DNA of 64,000 nt from Flammulina velutipes (lineage: Eukaryota > Basidiomycota > Agaricomycetes > Agaricales > Physalacriaceae). The position numbers were made by a program, and so were the translations under genes. The DNA is taken from contig CM022370.1 in NCBI GenBank assembly GCA_011800155.1, positions 2,108,001-2,172,000 on the forward strand. Direction: 5' to 3'. Position 1 is the stretch's first letter; every line of letters starts with the position of its first letter. The notes under the pieces are model-generated. The model saw only the letters and a program-made list of their open reading frames with translations. It did no database searches and was not told where the DNA came from. Below are positions 24,888 to 35,348 of this stretch, in pieces.

Positions 24888-25418
24888 ATGCAATATTCCA
24901 GAATCCTCATCGTACTCATGACTCTAATCATGGGAGCACTGGCTGCTCCTCTTCGCAAGACTAGAGAGGTATTTTCGTACATCCTTCCCTTTGTCTTCAT
25001 TTCTCATTTCATACAGGCGGCGGTCAGCTACGGGAACCCCAAGCAAGTGTGGTTTAGAGGCAACTCACTACGCCTGGAGTACAGAGAGAAGGCCAATCAC
25101 GATGAAGCGTGCAAGGACTCTGGTAACTTTTCACGCTTCTTCTCATTACCAAGTACTCAGTCACCTCCCAGAATGGTGCAATCTTCTGTTGACCAGTGGC
25201 GACTTCAAATGGATCGATGAGGATTGGGGCAACCCGGACCTTGTTACTTATGAAGCTGATGTGTACGTCTCCCCGTTAACGTTCGATCTCTTCGCGTGTT
25301 GACGCGACTTGATAGCACTCCGAAACGTCTCCGGTTCAACTACGGCGACGCCAAGGGTAACTGGTGTGGCGACCACTATATTTGCTACCTCAACGCGGAG
25401 GTGGCCGCTCGCCCTTGA
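24888..25418 (+). CDS. Small secreted four-cysteine protein, family copy 2
   Basis: Exons 24888-24968, 25017-25122, 25172-25262 and 25316-25418 give 126 aa, with the same lengths as copy 1 exon by exon. Signal peptide MQYSRILIVLMTLIMGALA. The four Cys are kept. Compared with copy 1 the middle has changed (EWCNLLLTSGDFKWIDEDWG), and the end reads CYLNAEVAARP. Its partner in the right arm is the gene at 49084-49615. The 25419-25783 stretch after it is 3' flank and holds no gene. Confidence 0.82.
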
Positions 25419-25783
25419 GCAATATTTTTTATTATCGCTTATCTATCAGACGGACATCTTAGACTACTTTCCGGGTTTTTATACCTTCCATGCGCTGCGG
25501 GTGGCGCTGGATCCTTTTGTATACTTAATAATAATAAAACAGGCTTTTATTTGTACATCCTCGTTAACAAGCTCACATCAAAATCCACGGAGTCCACCGC
25601 GTCTCTGTATTCTTCTATGTTCCCAAGATCAGTTCACTGCGCCACTGATGCCGATCATTGCAGTATTCCCACGAGAACGCACAACATTTTGTTTCCGTCC
25701 ATTAATATTGATTCAAAGTACAAAAGTTCCATTGATCCTACATTTTACTGATACAATTTGCTTCGTTAAAATTCTCCTCATGT

Positions 25784-26349
25784 TCAGGCTATGTTGATGC
25801 GCTTGGGGGCGGTTTCGGCGGCAGCCTTGGGGAAAGAGACAGTCAACAAGCCGTGCTCAAGCGATGCTTTGATGTCTGAATCCTGCGAGGTAAATCCGAG
25901 TGAGCAATTTGTCCATACGTCTATTGAAACGAGGTGCTCTAACCTTGATACCCTCAGGCAATCGGAGAGTCCTGGAGAATTTCCCGTATTTTCGCTCCTT
26001 GATAGCATACCCGCCCTCTTCCTTGTCGACGGTGCTCTTGGTCTCGCCGGAAATGACGAGGCGGCCGTCGTGTACGTCGATGTTTACATCCTCTTTCTTG
26101 AGGCCGGGAAGCTCAAAGGTAGCAGTGACGGTGTTGGTTGCTTCGTCCTCGTGCAAGTCCATTCTAGGTACGAATTAGACGACAAAGGTACGTCAAAGGA
26201 TTCTAGACTTACCGAGGGCGCAAAACGACGGGCGCACTGTTGTCTGACTGCAGCTGGCCCTGGGAGGCCACGCTGCTTACCAGGGGACGAGCGAGATTTT
26301 CGAAGAAGCGGTCGAAGTTGTAGAAGGGCTCGTAGTAGTAGACGGACAT
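25784..26349 (-). CDS. Small heat shock protein, HSP20/alpha-crystallin family, left copy
   Basis: Exons 26349-26213, 26163-25944 and 25882-25784 give 151 aa. The N-terminus is aromatic-rich (MSVYYYEPFYNFDRFFENLA). The alpha-crystallin domain runs from about residue 47 (MDLHEDEATNTVTATFELPG) through VNIDVHDGRLVISGE and FSRTLRLPEGI to the family signature LEHGLLTVSFPK. HSP20 proteins are ATP-independent holdases. The gene is near identical to the right-arm copy at 48149-48714. A TATA box and heat-shock element lie just upstream. Confidence 0.93.
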
Positions 26350-26388
26350 GTTCTGTTGTTTGTGATGAGAGAGTAAAAGAAGGTCGCT

Positions 26389-26396
26389 CTTTTATA
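26389..26396 (-). promoter_or_regulatory. TATA box of left HSP20 gene
   Basis: TATAAAAG on the minus strand, about 40 bases before the ATG at 26349; the same element precedes the right copy. Confidence 0.7.
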
Positions 26397-26473
26397 CTCG
26401 CTGGTAACCTGATTCCTCTATGCACGAGAATCTTCTCGCCAGCGCGGTGTTAATCTCGTCACGTGATCGAAAT

Positions 26474-26486
26474 TTCTCGAAAGTTC
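26474..26486 (-). promoter_or_regulatory. Heat-shock element upstream of left HSP20
   Basis: TTCTCGAAAGTTC is a perfect three-unit HSE (TTCnnGAAnnTTC) about 125 bases before the start codon. A CACGTG box lies between it and the gene. HSF1-driven induction is expected from this arrangement. Confidence 0.75.
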
Positions 26487-26673
26487 ATTTACTAGTCTCG
26501 AGATCCTGGAGGTCGGGCAAGCACCTCGAATGTTCACGTACTGTATTTGGCGCTCAGGCGTTGCGACGATATCTCATTGCCACAAGGCGCGCTTGGTCGG
26601 AGTTCCCAAGTACCCAGAGTCTCTACAAATGATTGAATTCTGCATCCTATAGTTACATACATAACTCACAACA

Positions 26674-28359
26674 CTAGCCATTCGTCCCGTTCGTCGTCCA
26701 CTTTAAGCACATCTTCAATGCAAGCAGCACATGACGCAAAGATCGGGTCCATGTCTCTTCCTGATTGAACTGCAGCTTCACGGAAACATCCCCGATCTTA
26801 TCCTTCACCACTCTACAGGTAGTTCTAAGAAAGACGTCATGAGGGACACAAACTGCGTACTCACTGGTGGGGAAAATCTATGTTTGAATCCTGCGTCTTG
26901 ATATAGTCCATCAGCTGCTTTAAACACTCAATAAAGGCAACCATAGCTATATCAAACCGTCGATTATGCAGTAATCTACCAAAGTGCAGATCGCCAGAGC
27001 CGTACAGTTCATAGGTTGACTTGTCGCCTGTCGTCTTCTCTATCCTCGAGAAAGATCCCATAGGCACCAGTCGGTAACTGTAAATAATGAGAAGAGAGAA
27101 TACTCGAGTTTGAAGAAAACGCACTTCTCAAAGGTATAATCGAGCTTGCGTGCAATAGTGTACATCAGGAGCAGTGTCTGTCCCCATGCCGCGTTAATTT
27201 CAGCCCACTCGACCTAGAAAAGAGTCAGTCAAATCCATGGACATTGTAGAACGCTACAGACGGGAACACCAGGTACTCTTCCTAGTCGGAGGCCGTTGAT
27301 AGTCCCGAACACACCATCATGGCCAATGCAGAACGCGTCGTTGTAAACATTTGTCCGCTCTAGTTTCTCCAGTGTCGCAGAATCTGATGCATAAGCAGCG
27401 CGAAGGGTCGCCAGTTGTACATTTTGTTGGTCGATAGCCAGCAATTGTCCGTTGTGTGCGCGCCAGAAACTGGAGGTCGTCAAGAGGTGGAAGCGTAGAC
27501 AAGACGTGGAACGTACTCATTCTCTTCAGCTTCCAGTGCTTTCTCCTCCATCTCTAAAAGGCGCAATTCATGATCGAGTTGTTCCCGTTCGTGCTCGGCG
27601 TCCAGCACCTGTTCGACAACCAGCCGTTCCTCTGCTTTGAGTTTCTCGATCTTCTTCTCTGCTTCCTCCTTCTGTAAGGCGCCATGGTTGTCGCGTTCCC
27701 GCTCCTTCCGCAGCTCTTTGTCAAAGGCAATGTATCCGTCTCGTTCCTTCTTGGTTTCGTCTAGTTGTCGCTGGAGATGGGTGAGGAGGATCTGCGTGCA
27801 TTCCGCACACAATGGATGGTCTATATCGGTACGCGAGGACAGGGCGTTGAATAGATGGGCGGTGGAACGTAGATGATGCGACAATGGAGAAGGATTTGGA
27901 TGGTCGACGACGGCATGTTCTGGCGCAGGGGATGCTGATACCGACTGCTTTCTGCTTGTTCGTTTCATGAGTCCCCTCTTTGGCTGCTGCTGCGGGGACG
28001 ACTGGGTGGGAATGTTGCGTATCATGCTGTCCTGGAGAAGAACGAAAGACTCGTGGGGCGACATGGATGGTTGCTTGCTCTGTGCACGCGGCGAAAGAGT
28101 GCTGCGCCTCCAGGCGGACTTGACAGCTTCATCTGCTGGAAGCATACCCAGTTTCTCGGCGTCTGATGTATTTCGAGCGTGCGATGACGACTGAGCTGGA
28201 GGTGGCGCTGAACTGACTATCATGTCGTATGCTGAGGGAGCCAGGTCTACAAGTGAGGCGTCGAGCTGCACGCTGGCTGAGTCGTCTGCGCGCTGAAAGA
28301 CGGAATGTACTTGCCTGCAGTGGCTCCTTGCATTGCTGGCAAATTAATCCAAAACTCAT
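26674..28359 (-). CDS. ATG6: Beclin 1 / Atg6 / Vps30 autophagy protein
   Basis: Exons 28359-28315, 28265-27517, 27469-27262, 27213-27125, 27077-26865 and 26812-26674 give 480 aa. Atg6 is a subunit of the class III PI3-kinase complexes with Vps34 and Vps15, acting in autophagosome formation and vacuolar sorting. The N-terminus has the CxxC pair and [11 protein letters not shown] typical of the family. A coiled coil (about 180-270) rich in Glu/Lys/Leu follows, then the BARA domain with [52 protein letters not shown] and [13 protein letters not shown]. Intron 1 is GC-AG (GCAAGT), and using it restores the family sequence across the junction. Confidence 0.95.
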
Positions 28360-28976
28360 GTCAACGTCGACGAGCAAGGAAAGCTAAATGTTAATGGACG
28401 CGGTGGCGGTGGTCGTAGTCCACTACAACTCCGAGAGTCACGATCGGGTCACACTCACTTGTTTCCTACCGTCACCGTGTCTGTCTATTGCTGTCAGTGT
28501 CTAATGTCTATGCTCCGGCCTAACGTCTCTATATCTCGTAAACCCTGGGCTATATTTCTCTCTCGGATAACCTAATCGGCCACTGCTCACTCATGCTTGT
28601 CTCTATTCTTGTCCGCGATTTCATCTGCCTACTACGACCGCGTCGGCAGCGTCTCGAAAATCAATGAAACGCCCAGAGCCGTCCCCTCGCTCACTTCCTC
28701 TCTGCGTGTATCAGGGATGCCGTCGAAATGAACGTGAGCGAATTCGTTTTACCCTGCTTTCAAACCCTTGTAGACTGGGTCCCTTATAAAGATATGGTCA
28801 GTTGACTCGAGATTTACTCAACGCTTCAATAGCTCTGGGGTTAGCCGCATATTCAAAAGCTCCCCGAGGCCTTCTCCTCTTCGGATCTCACTTTTTCTCC
28901 CTCCTTGTAAATAACGAAACCATCGTATGCTCTCTGTTCACGCTTCTCGACTGTCCCAACTCATTCCCTCTTACAG
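28360..28976. other. Divergent intergenic region, ATG6 / caspase-like gene
   Basis: An ATG at about 28663 opens a short frame (MKRPEPSPRSLPLCVYQGCR) with possible donors and acceptors downstream, including an AG just before 28977. It could be a 5' exon of the caspase-like gene, but I found no join keeping the frame. Otherwise nothing seen. Confidence 0.4.
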
Positions 28977-30296
28977 ATGATGCGCAGCCAGATGTTTGCA
29001 CTCATTGTCGGAGTCGACAAGTATAAATCCGGCTCTGTATGGGACCTCGATTCCTGCGTCTCGGATGCCCGCCGCGTCAGTCGGTGGCTTAGCCATGATC
29101 TCGGTGTTCCCAAGGCCAACATTTCCCTGCTTCTCGACGAGGAAGCTACTTTGCAAAATATTCATGCCGCCTTCGTCAGTCACCTCGTCCAGAACGAAGC
29201 CATTCACCGAGGCGATGCTATCCTCGTGTACTTTGCTGGCCACGGCAGTCTCATTCGAGCCCCGCCAGATTGGCCTCTCGGACAAACAGCCACTAGAGAC
29301 ATACAAGTCTTATGCCCTTACGACCACGATACCAAGACAACTCAGGGAAGGGTGGCTGGGTTTTCAGATGTATCTCTCAAAGCCCTGCTTAAAGCGCTCT
29401 CTTTGGCGAAAGGCAATAACGTAACGGTTGCGGTTGACAGCTGTTTCTCCCCTCCCTCCAACATACGGCATCGTCGCCATATTCGGTTCACCCCAACGCA
29501 AAAGGCCAAGTCAGAAGATCTCCGCTCGAGCCTATGGCGAGGGGCGGCTGATACTGTACTGCCTGACGACACTGCAGGGTTTTACAGCGCGAAGATTACA
29601 TCCCACATTCTCCTGGCGGCTTGCGGACCAAACGAGAGGGCTGCTGAGGGCAAGGACGGCGGGAGATTTACGTCCGCGTTCCTAGAGGCGGCGAGAGCGA
29701 CGCAGCTTCGAAAGGCATCCTACGATACATTCATGGCCAGCGTTATCTCGATGATGGGCGACGGGCAGCGCCCGATGGGCATCGGAAACACATCACGATT
29801 CGTGTTCGACTCTGCCCCATTCCTACCCAACGCTGCCTATCGCGCCGTTACCGTGCACGACGAGAAGCATTTCCGCGTCGAGGGAGGCTCGATGCACGGT
29901 ATCGAGAAGGGTCACGAGCTCTCCATTCACTCCCACAACTTTTCTGGCGAGAAGAACCCTCCCATTGCGAGTGTCATTGTCAGCGAGATCCATCCTACTT
30001 GGTGTCTAGTGCATCGCAAGTCGCTCAACACATTGACTATCCCTTCGGAATGTTGGGCGTTGCGCAAACCAACGACAACTCTTTCGCGATCCAGCACCAT
30101 CATTTCCGTCCGCTCCACCACATTCTTCCAAAGGATATGTGCTGCGCTGAGAAGGTGGAAGCTGTCTATTTGTGGATCATCAGATGCTACAACGGAAACG
30201 GTCAACCAGTCCGGCACCTTCACCGAAAAGCGTGTAACAGAAGAGCCGCAGCCTATGATACTTGGGGAGTCTCGCACGTTTAAAGAGATTAGCTAG
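28977..30296 (+). CDS. Caspase-like (peptidase C14) protein
   Basis: One open frame of 439 aa. The caspase fold starts at once: FALIVGVDKYKS, then the helix SCVSDARRVSRWL, catalytic His89 in VYFAGHGS, a PYDHD stretch, and catalytic Cys156 in VAVDSCFSP. Metacaspases usually have DCCHSG; here the residues around the Cys have changed but the dyad is kept. ILLAACGPNERAAEG and GGRFTSAFLEA resemble the small-subunit part of metacaspase-like proteins. The C-terminal 150 residues are not recognised. Agaricomycetes carry many such genes, some linked to cell death. A missing 5' exon is possible, since an AG precedes the ATG. Confidence 0.75.
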   Translation: MMRSQMFALIVGVDKYKSGSVWDLDSCVSDARRVSRWLSHDLGVPKANISLLLDEEATLQNIHAAFVSHLVQNEAIHRGDAILVYFAGHGSLIRAPPDWPLGQTATRDIQVLCPYDHDTKTTQGRVAGFSDVSLKALLKALSLAKGNNVTVAVDSCFSPPSNIRHRRHIRFTPTQKAKSEDLRSSLWRGAADTVLPDDTAGFYSAKITSHILLAACGPNERAAEGKDGGRFTSAFLEAARATQLRKASYDTFMASVISMMGDGQRPMGIGNTSRFVFDSAPFLPNAAYRAVTVHDEKHFRVEGGSMHGIEKGHELSIHSHNFSGEKNPPIASVIVSEIHPTWCLVHRKSLNTLTIPSECWALRKPTTTLSRSSTIISVRSTTFFQRICAALRRWKLSICGSSDATTETVNQSGTFTEKRVTEEPQPMILGESRTFKEIS

Positions 30297-30467
30297 ATAC
30301 AATTACTAGTAATTTTATTAACTCTATGTATGACTTTGAGCTGTAGAGACTAGAGTACGCCACGTTGATTATGTACACGTCACGTTTTCTATCACGTTTT
30401 GGGCGCTCTAAGTCGCGCGCAAGGTCTGACTCTTACCGCGACCATGGATGTGCAATGAGCTTTCGCG

Positions 30468-33096
30468 ATGAGCAAGGCGCCCAATTCCTCAAATGATACA
30501 GACAGTCTCGTCCGACGTCTGGCAGGCCCTTCGACTGGCAAGGCGGGGTGAGCCATATCTACTTATAGGGCCTTGTTTCAATTGTTGAATGAGCATTGAA
30601 ACCAGACTCGCGGCGGACCAGTCTGAGATAAATAAGATCATCGCAGAGGCCTCGAAGGGATCCAAGTTCTATGAGGTTCGTGTGTGTTGTAGGTTGCAAG
30701 AAGCTTACCTGATTCATAGCAGAACGAGAAGAAAAAGGATCAGGACCTCACCGAAAGAATCGAGAAGATCCTCAAGTTGCGCGACGAAGCTACAAAAGGC
30801 GTGGACTTGGGTTAGCCGTTCTCTTTGGTCAGCGGCGTCGTCAAAGAACTTATCATGTCGAAATACAGACAAGCTTGAGCATAGCGTTGATCTGGTCGTG
30901 CGTCTCAATCCAAACTTATGACTTTTCCTCGCCTAACTTATACCGCAGTTGAAAGAACTCGAAGAACAACGCGATTTATCTCAATATATCGTCCACGTTG
31001 ATATGGACGCGTTCTTCGCGGCAAGTTCGATATCGCCTTCATGAAGCTTTAACCTTAATGTTACTGCAGAATGTGGAAATGCTCTACAACCCGGACCTCA
31101 AAGGAAAGCCTTTCGGGGTAGGCTTGAACGAATGCTCTGCAATCATCCACTGTCTCATCCACTGCTAGGTCGGACACGGTGTATTGACAACCGCGTCCTA
31201 CGAGGCGCGTAAATATGGCGTCCGTTCTGGCATGCCAGGTGCGTTTTCATGTCTCTGCATCCATCACGCTCTCTAAACTCCACCTTCATTTAGGATTCAT
31301 CGCCAAGAAGCTCTGTCCAGAGCTCATATTTGTGAAGATCAACGGTGCTCGATACAACGAAATGTCTAAAAAGGTTATGGCCATTTTTAAACGATACGAC
31401 CCCACAATGTGTCCTGCTGGCTGCGACGAGGGATATCTCAAGTAGGCCTTTCTCCCTCTTGCTGCCATTGCGAATGCTCAACGGACGAAGCATCACGACG
31501 TACTGCAACGAGAATGGCATGACACCAGATGAATGTGTGGAAGAAATGCGGAGAAAGGTATATGAAGAGACGGATCTAACAGTGAGCGCGGGTATAGCCC
31601 CGAACAAGGTATGCTCCTCTTACACATTTTGCACTTGGAAAGAGCTTACATCACTTGCAGATGCTAGCCAAAGTATGACATCGATTTCAGTCTTCGAGTG
31701 ATGCCATTGATGAATATCTAACAGATCTGCTCGGACAAGGTGGGCCAAAGTGTCGACGTCTCTTCAAGTCATGTCCTGAGGACAAGTGGTAGAATAAACC
31801 AAACGGACAATACCATCTACCTTTCGAAAGCGAAGCTATAAAGGAGTTTATGCGCAACTTATCAATACGCAAAGTGCCTGGCATCGGCCGAGTCAATGAG
31901 AGGTTGCTGGACTCCATCGGAATCAAGGTAAGAAGCTTGGGCTACATTATGCAGATATTGACAGTCCTATCAGTCGTGCGGCGACATATTCACGCACCGC
32001 GCTGTTGTATCATTAATGGATAAGCAATTTGGGTTGCACTTTCTACTGCGGACACACTTGGGCATTGCTTCAAACGTCGTGCAGCCTTATACAAGGGAGG
32101 AGCGCAAGAGTATAGGCGCTGAAAGGTGATATACATCTAGTTTCCTATAATGAAGTCGCTCACCGTCTCAAGGACATTCAATACAATCGAGGCCAAGGAT
32201 AAGATACTTCAAAAACTTGAGGAGGTCTCTGAAGAGCTCGAGGAGGATATGGCTACCAGTGGCTGGACTGGTAGAACAATAACACTCAAGTATAAACTCG
32301 ACACGTATCAAGGTAAATCTAGCCTCACACATAACCCGCCCACCTCTTATCGGATCCACAGTCTTCACTCGGGCGAAATCCTGTGATCGTTGGATTAGCA
32401 AGAAAGAGGATCTATTCAAGGTGCATGACTTTCGGTCTTCCTCGCAGTCCATGGTATTGATCATACATCAGATCGGCAAAGAGCTATTATTGGCGGAGCT
32501 GCCACTAAAGATCAGACTCATTGGCCTTCGAGTCACGAAACTGAAGGACCTTCGAGCAGAAACTACAACGGGAATTAAGCGGGTGCGTCCGTTGTCGATT
32601 CAGACCTCTCTTACTTCTTAACGGCACTGAACAGTTCTTTGAGCCTGTCAAAGGAGAACAACCAGATAGCAAGCGGCGAAAGATCGATCTCCAAGAGGAT
32701 GTCGACGTTGACTGGGAGGAGACCATGCCTGGATTCCATGAAGAAGAAGAGGACGAGAATCTAGTTGTTGACGACATCGAAGTCGATGCTTCGGAGGTGC
32801 CTCTAGCTTCAAGGCCAAGGCCGCCCGCATCAGAACCTGCCCGTTCGAGTCAAGAAACTGTTAAGGTTTCCATCAAGCCTCGTAGCGCGGTGAATCGCAA
32901 AGCACCCAATCCACCCAGCTCCAAGGTATCGCAGGACTGCCCAATATGCGGCAAGACTATCGTCACGGATAATCAAGGTATGAATGATCACGTCGACTTT
33001 TGCTTGAGCCGGGGTGTTATCCTGCAAGCCCAATCGGAGGCGAGCGTTGGGAGCTCGAAAGGTGCGAGCAAAGGTAAGAAGCGGACAAGGCGATGA
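30468..33096 (+). CDS. POLK: DNA polymerase kappa (Y-family translesion polymerase) with UBZ finger
   Basis: Seventeen exons from 30468-30547 to 32635-33096, giving 602 aa in frame, including two tiny exons at 31661-31672 (12 nt) and 31725-31739 (15 nt). Catalytic DMD in IVHVDMDAFFA; the second acidic pair lies in GCDEGYLNIT, the place of SLDEAYL in other DinB proteins. The thumb HhH is RKVPGIGRVNERLLDSIGI; the little finger includes LRLIGLRVTKL-like sequence (KIRLIGLRVTKL). A C-terminal CPICGK...HVDFC finger fits a UBZ4-type ubiquitin-binding zinc finger. Intron 5 is GC-AG (GCAAGT at 31021). Pol kappa bypasses minor-groove lesions and extends mismatched primers. Confidence 0.93.
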
Positions 33097-33376
33097 TGTA
33101 GACTATCGCATGGGACTCTGGCTGGCAATGGATTCAAATTTTTACTTCGCATCCATATCATTATTTACCTCATATGTTTACTCTGACGCTCGGGCGCGAT
33201 GCGCTGAGAGATTGCTTGTAGTAGATTCCAGGGGAAACGAAAGGGTGAGAACATAAATGTTGAAAAGCTCTTTATCCTATTAAATAACAATTTCAGCGCC
33301 ACCCGTGGCGCATGGAAGACATTGAAGAAAAACCGGAAACTATGTACAAGATGTCAATCTAATCATAAAGTAGTGC

Positions 33377-33914
33377 TCATGCTGGCCGAGGAGCCACCTC
33401 CGCGTAGTGGTAGCAAATATAGTGATCGCCACACCAATTCTTTTTGGCTGATCCGTAGTTGAACCGGAGACGTTTCGGAGTGCTATCAAGTCACGTCAAC
33501 ATCCGAAGAAATTGAACGTCAACGTGGAGACGTACATATCGGCTTCATAAGTGACAAGGTCCGGGTTGCCCCAATCCTCATCGATCCATTTGAAGTCACC
33601 GGTGGTGAACTTGATATTGCAATGGTCTGGGAGATGAATGAGAAGTCGGAAATGAGAGAAAAACGGGAGTAACTTACCAGAATTTAAGCATGCTGCGTCG
33701 TGATTGGCCTTCTCCCCGTAGTCCATGCGTATCGAGTCGCCGCTAAACCAAACGTGGCTAGGGTTCCCGTAGCTGACCGCAGCCTATATGATGTGAGAAA
33801 CGAGGACATAGGGAAAAAATGAATGATTATTACCTCTCTGGTGGTATGGATAGGAGCAGCCAGTACTCCCATGGCGAGAGTCATGAGTACGATGAGGACT
33901 CTGGGATATTGCAT
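33377..33914 (-). CDS. Small secreted four-cysteine protein, family copy 3 (spacer copy)
   Basis: Exons 33914-33834, 33783-33678, 33626-33536 and 33482-33377 give 127 aa. Signal peptide MQYPRVLIVLMTLAMGVLA. The four Cys and the blocks FKWIDEDWGNPDL and PKRLRFNYG are kept; the C-terminus differs (CYHYAEVAPRPA, one residue longer). It is the only family member outside the two inverted-repeat arms. Sequence between POLK and this gene (33097-33376) is 3' flank with no gene. Confidence 0.8.
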
Positions 33915-35348
33915 GATGTTGAAGATTGGTGAGAGGCCGGGAGGAATGATGAGAGGCTGAGAAGGTTGAGATTGGTATGAGTGGTGCTGAATGATAATTA
34001 GAACTATGCTATTCCCTCCTACTTATACCTCTTTTTCGTAACCACAAGTATCGAGTAGGTAGAGAAACGGCATATATCGACGACACTAATCAATGAGTTG
34101 TCTACCGCGCACTGGCAGCGCAGCCTCTATATTGCTATGCATCAAGCTTAACGGCGATTCTCTATCGATATGCGGTTTTCTGTATTTGGTTAATTTTCGT
34201 GTTTGAAAATTTATTGGTGGGCGGTGGCGTGTGAAATCTGCTTGAAGTATGTTGGGGGAGATATTGCTGGACCCATCCTTGTCATGAGAGCTGAGCAAAT
34301 ATAGACTGGAATCAAAAAAGTCTAAAAGTAGCAATATCATGTACACTCAACGAGTTTTAACGTTGTTGGATACGCTTATCCCATGATGATCGTGTCCGGC
34401 GAGTGACCATCATTAAGTTACTCGTATCAATAATCATACGTGCATCCGCACGGCGTATCTCGAGTCAATCTCGAGTCAAAGGTGTTGGTTCAGTAGGGTC
34501 TCAATGGACGCCCTCGCATTTCTTAGGATCACATAGACAATGTTATCATCGTTATAGTATGTTTGTAAATCTGTTTCGATGCCTCGGTTGGCCGGAGGAT
34601 GCATGCTAAAACCTGTCGTTAAGGCCTACGCATAGCTCCAAGCCACGGGCTCCAAGGGTGAATGGCTTGAACTGGCAGCGAACTGCTTTGACGCGTGATG
34701 GATGCAAAACATGTACATAGCATTACAACTTGAACGATATCCATAGTAATAAATTGCTTGATAATATACAAAGGAACATTGAGTGCGTGTATAGTAAAGT
34801 TGCTATCCCAATTGAGAGGTCTAAATTGGGAAGAAACCAATACCTGGCCAAGCCCACTGGATCAATGCAGCTTAGGCACTAACTGGCAGGGGAAGTGAAT
34901 GCACAGGCAATTCCAATCTTACAATAGTGCATCAACAATTTTCTGCGTAATTCAATTCTAACGTTATCTGCCAATCTGTATGTATTGTCCATTTGATTAT
35001 TTGAATTCATCGCTTTTCGAAATATCTTCTGCTGAGCCGAGCTGTGCTACAAAAAGATGCACTGCCACATTCAAGCAACTCCCCATGAAACTCGAGCGCA
35101 GGCGTTGCCAGCAGTTGAATTCATATGATGAGTATGCTAATCTGAAGTCGGTATATTCGTTGCGCCACACTCACGAATGGAAGCTGATCCAAAACATGGG
35201 AAGGGAAGCTGGATTGGGCTGCAGAGAATCCGTAGTACTCAATATAAAGGGTAGACGTTACTTGCCAAATCATGAGTCCCGTCGGATCGTTCAGACTAGA
35301 GTGGAGAAATCAGTGCCATTCATAACCCATTGTTGACATCTCGTAAAG
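33915..35348. repeat. Third partial copy of the secreted-gene flanking DNA
   Basis: No gene seen. The stretch after the promoter matches flanks in both arms: GAAATCTGCTTGAAG near 34233 compares with the region near 24570 and its inverse near 49940; the TTTGACGCGTGATG stretch near 34690 matches 21920; the GCTGAGCCGAGCTGTGCTA stretch near 35030 matches 50630. So family copy 3 came with its flanks, in shortened form. Confidence 0.65.
34020..34027 (-). promoter_or_regulatory. TATA box of secreted family gene 3
   Basis: TATAAGTA (minus strand) in the conserved block, about 110 bases before the ATG at 33914. Confidence 0.65.

Larger units (their letters stand above)
21815..26500 (+). repeat. Left arm of a large inverted repeat
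   Basis: Order in this arm: non-coding flank, secreted protein gene 1 (plus), non-coding spacer, secreted protein gene 2 (plus), HSP20 gene (minus). The right arm at about 47980-52800 holds the same order in reverse. The distance between the two secreted gene starts is 2273 bp here and 2362 bp there; from gene 2 to the HSP20 stop it is about 900 bp in both. HSP20 exons are nearly identical; the spacers are more diverged. Arm ends are approximate. Confidence 0.85.

Noticed and set aside
25791..26453. 220-aa plus-strand frame over the left HSP20 gene and its twin in the right arm
   Set aside because: Shared between arms only because HSP20 is duplicated; it is the antisense of a well-supported gene.
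21815..26500. Inverted repeat as a transposon with terminal repeats
   Set aside because: The arms carry host-type genes with introns; no transposase, reverse transcriptase or target-site duplication was seen.
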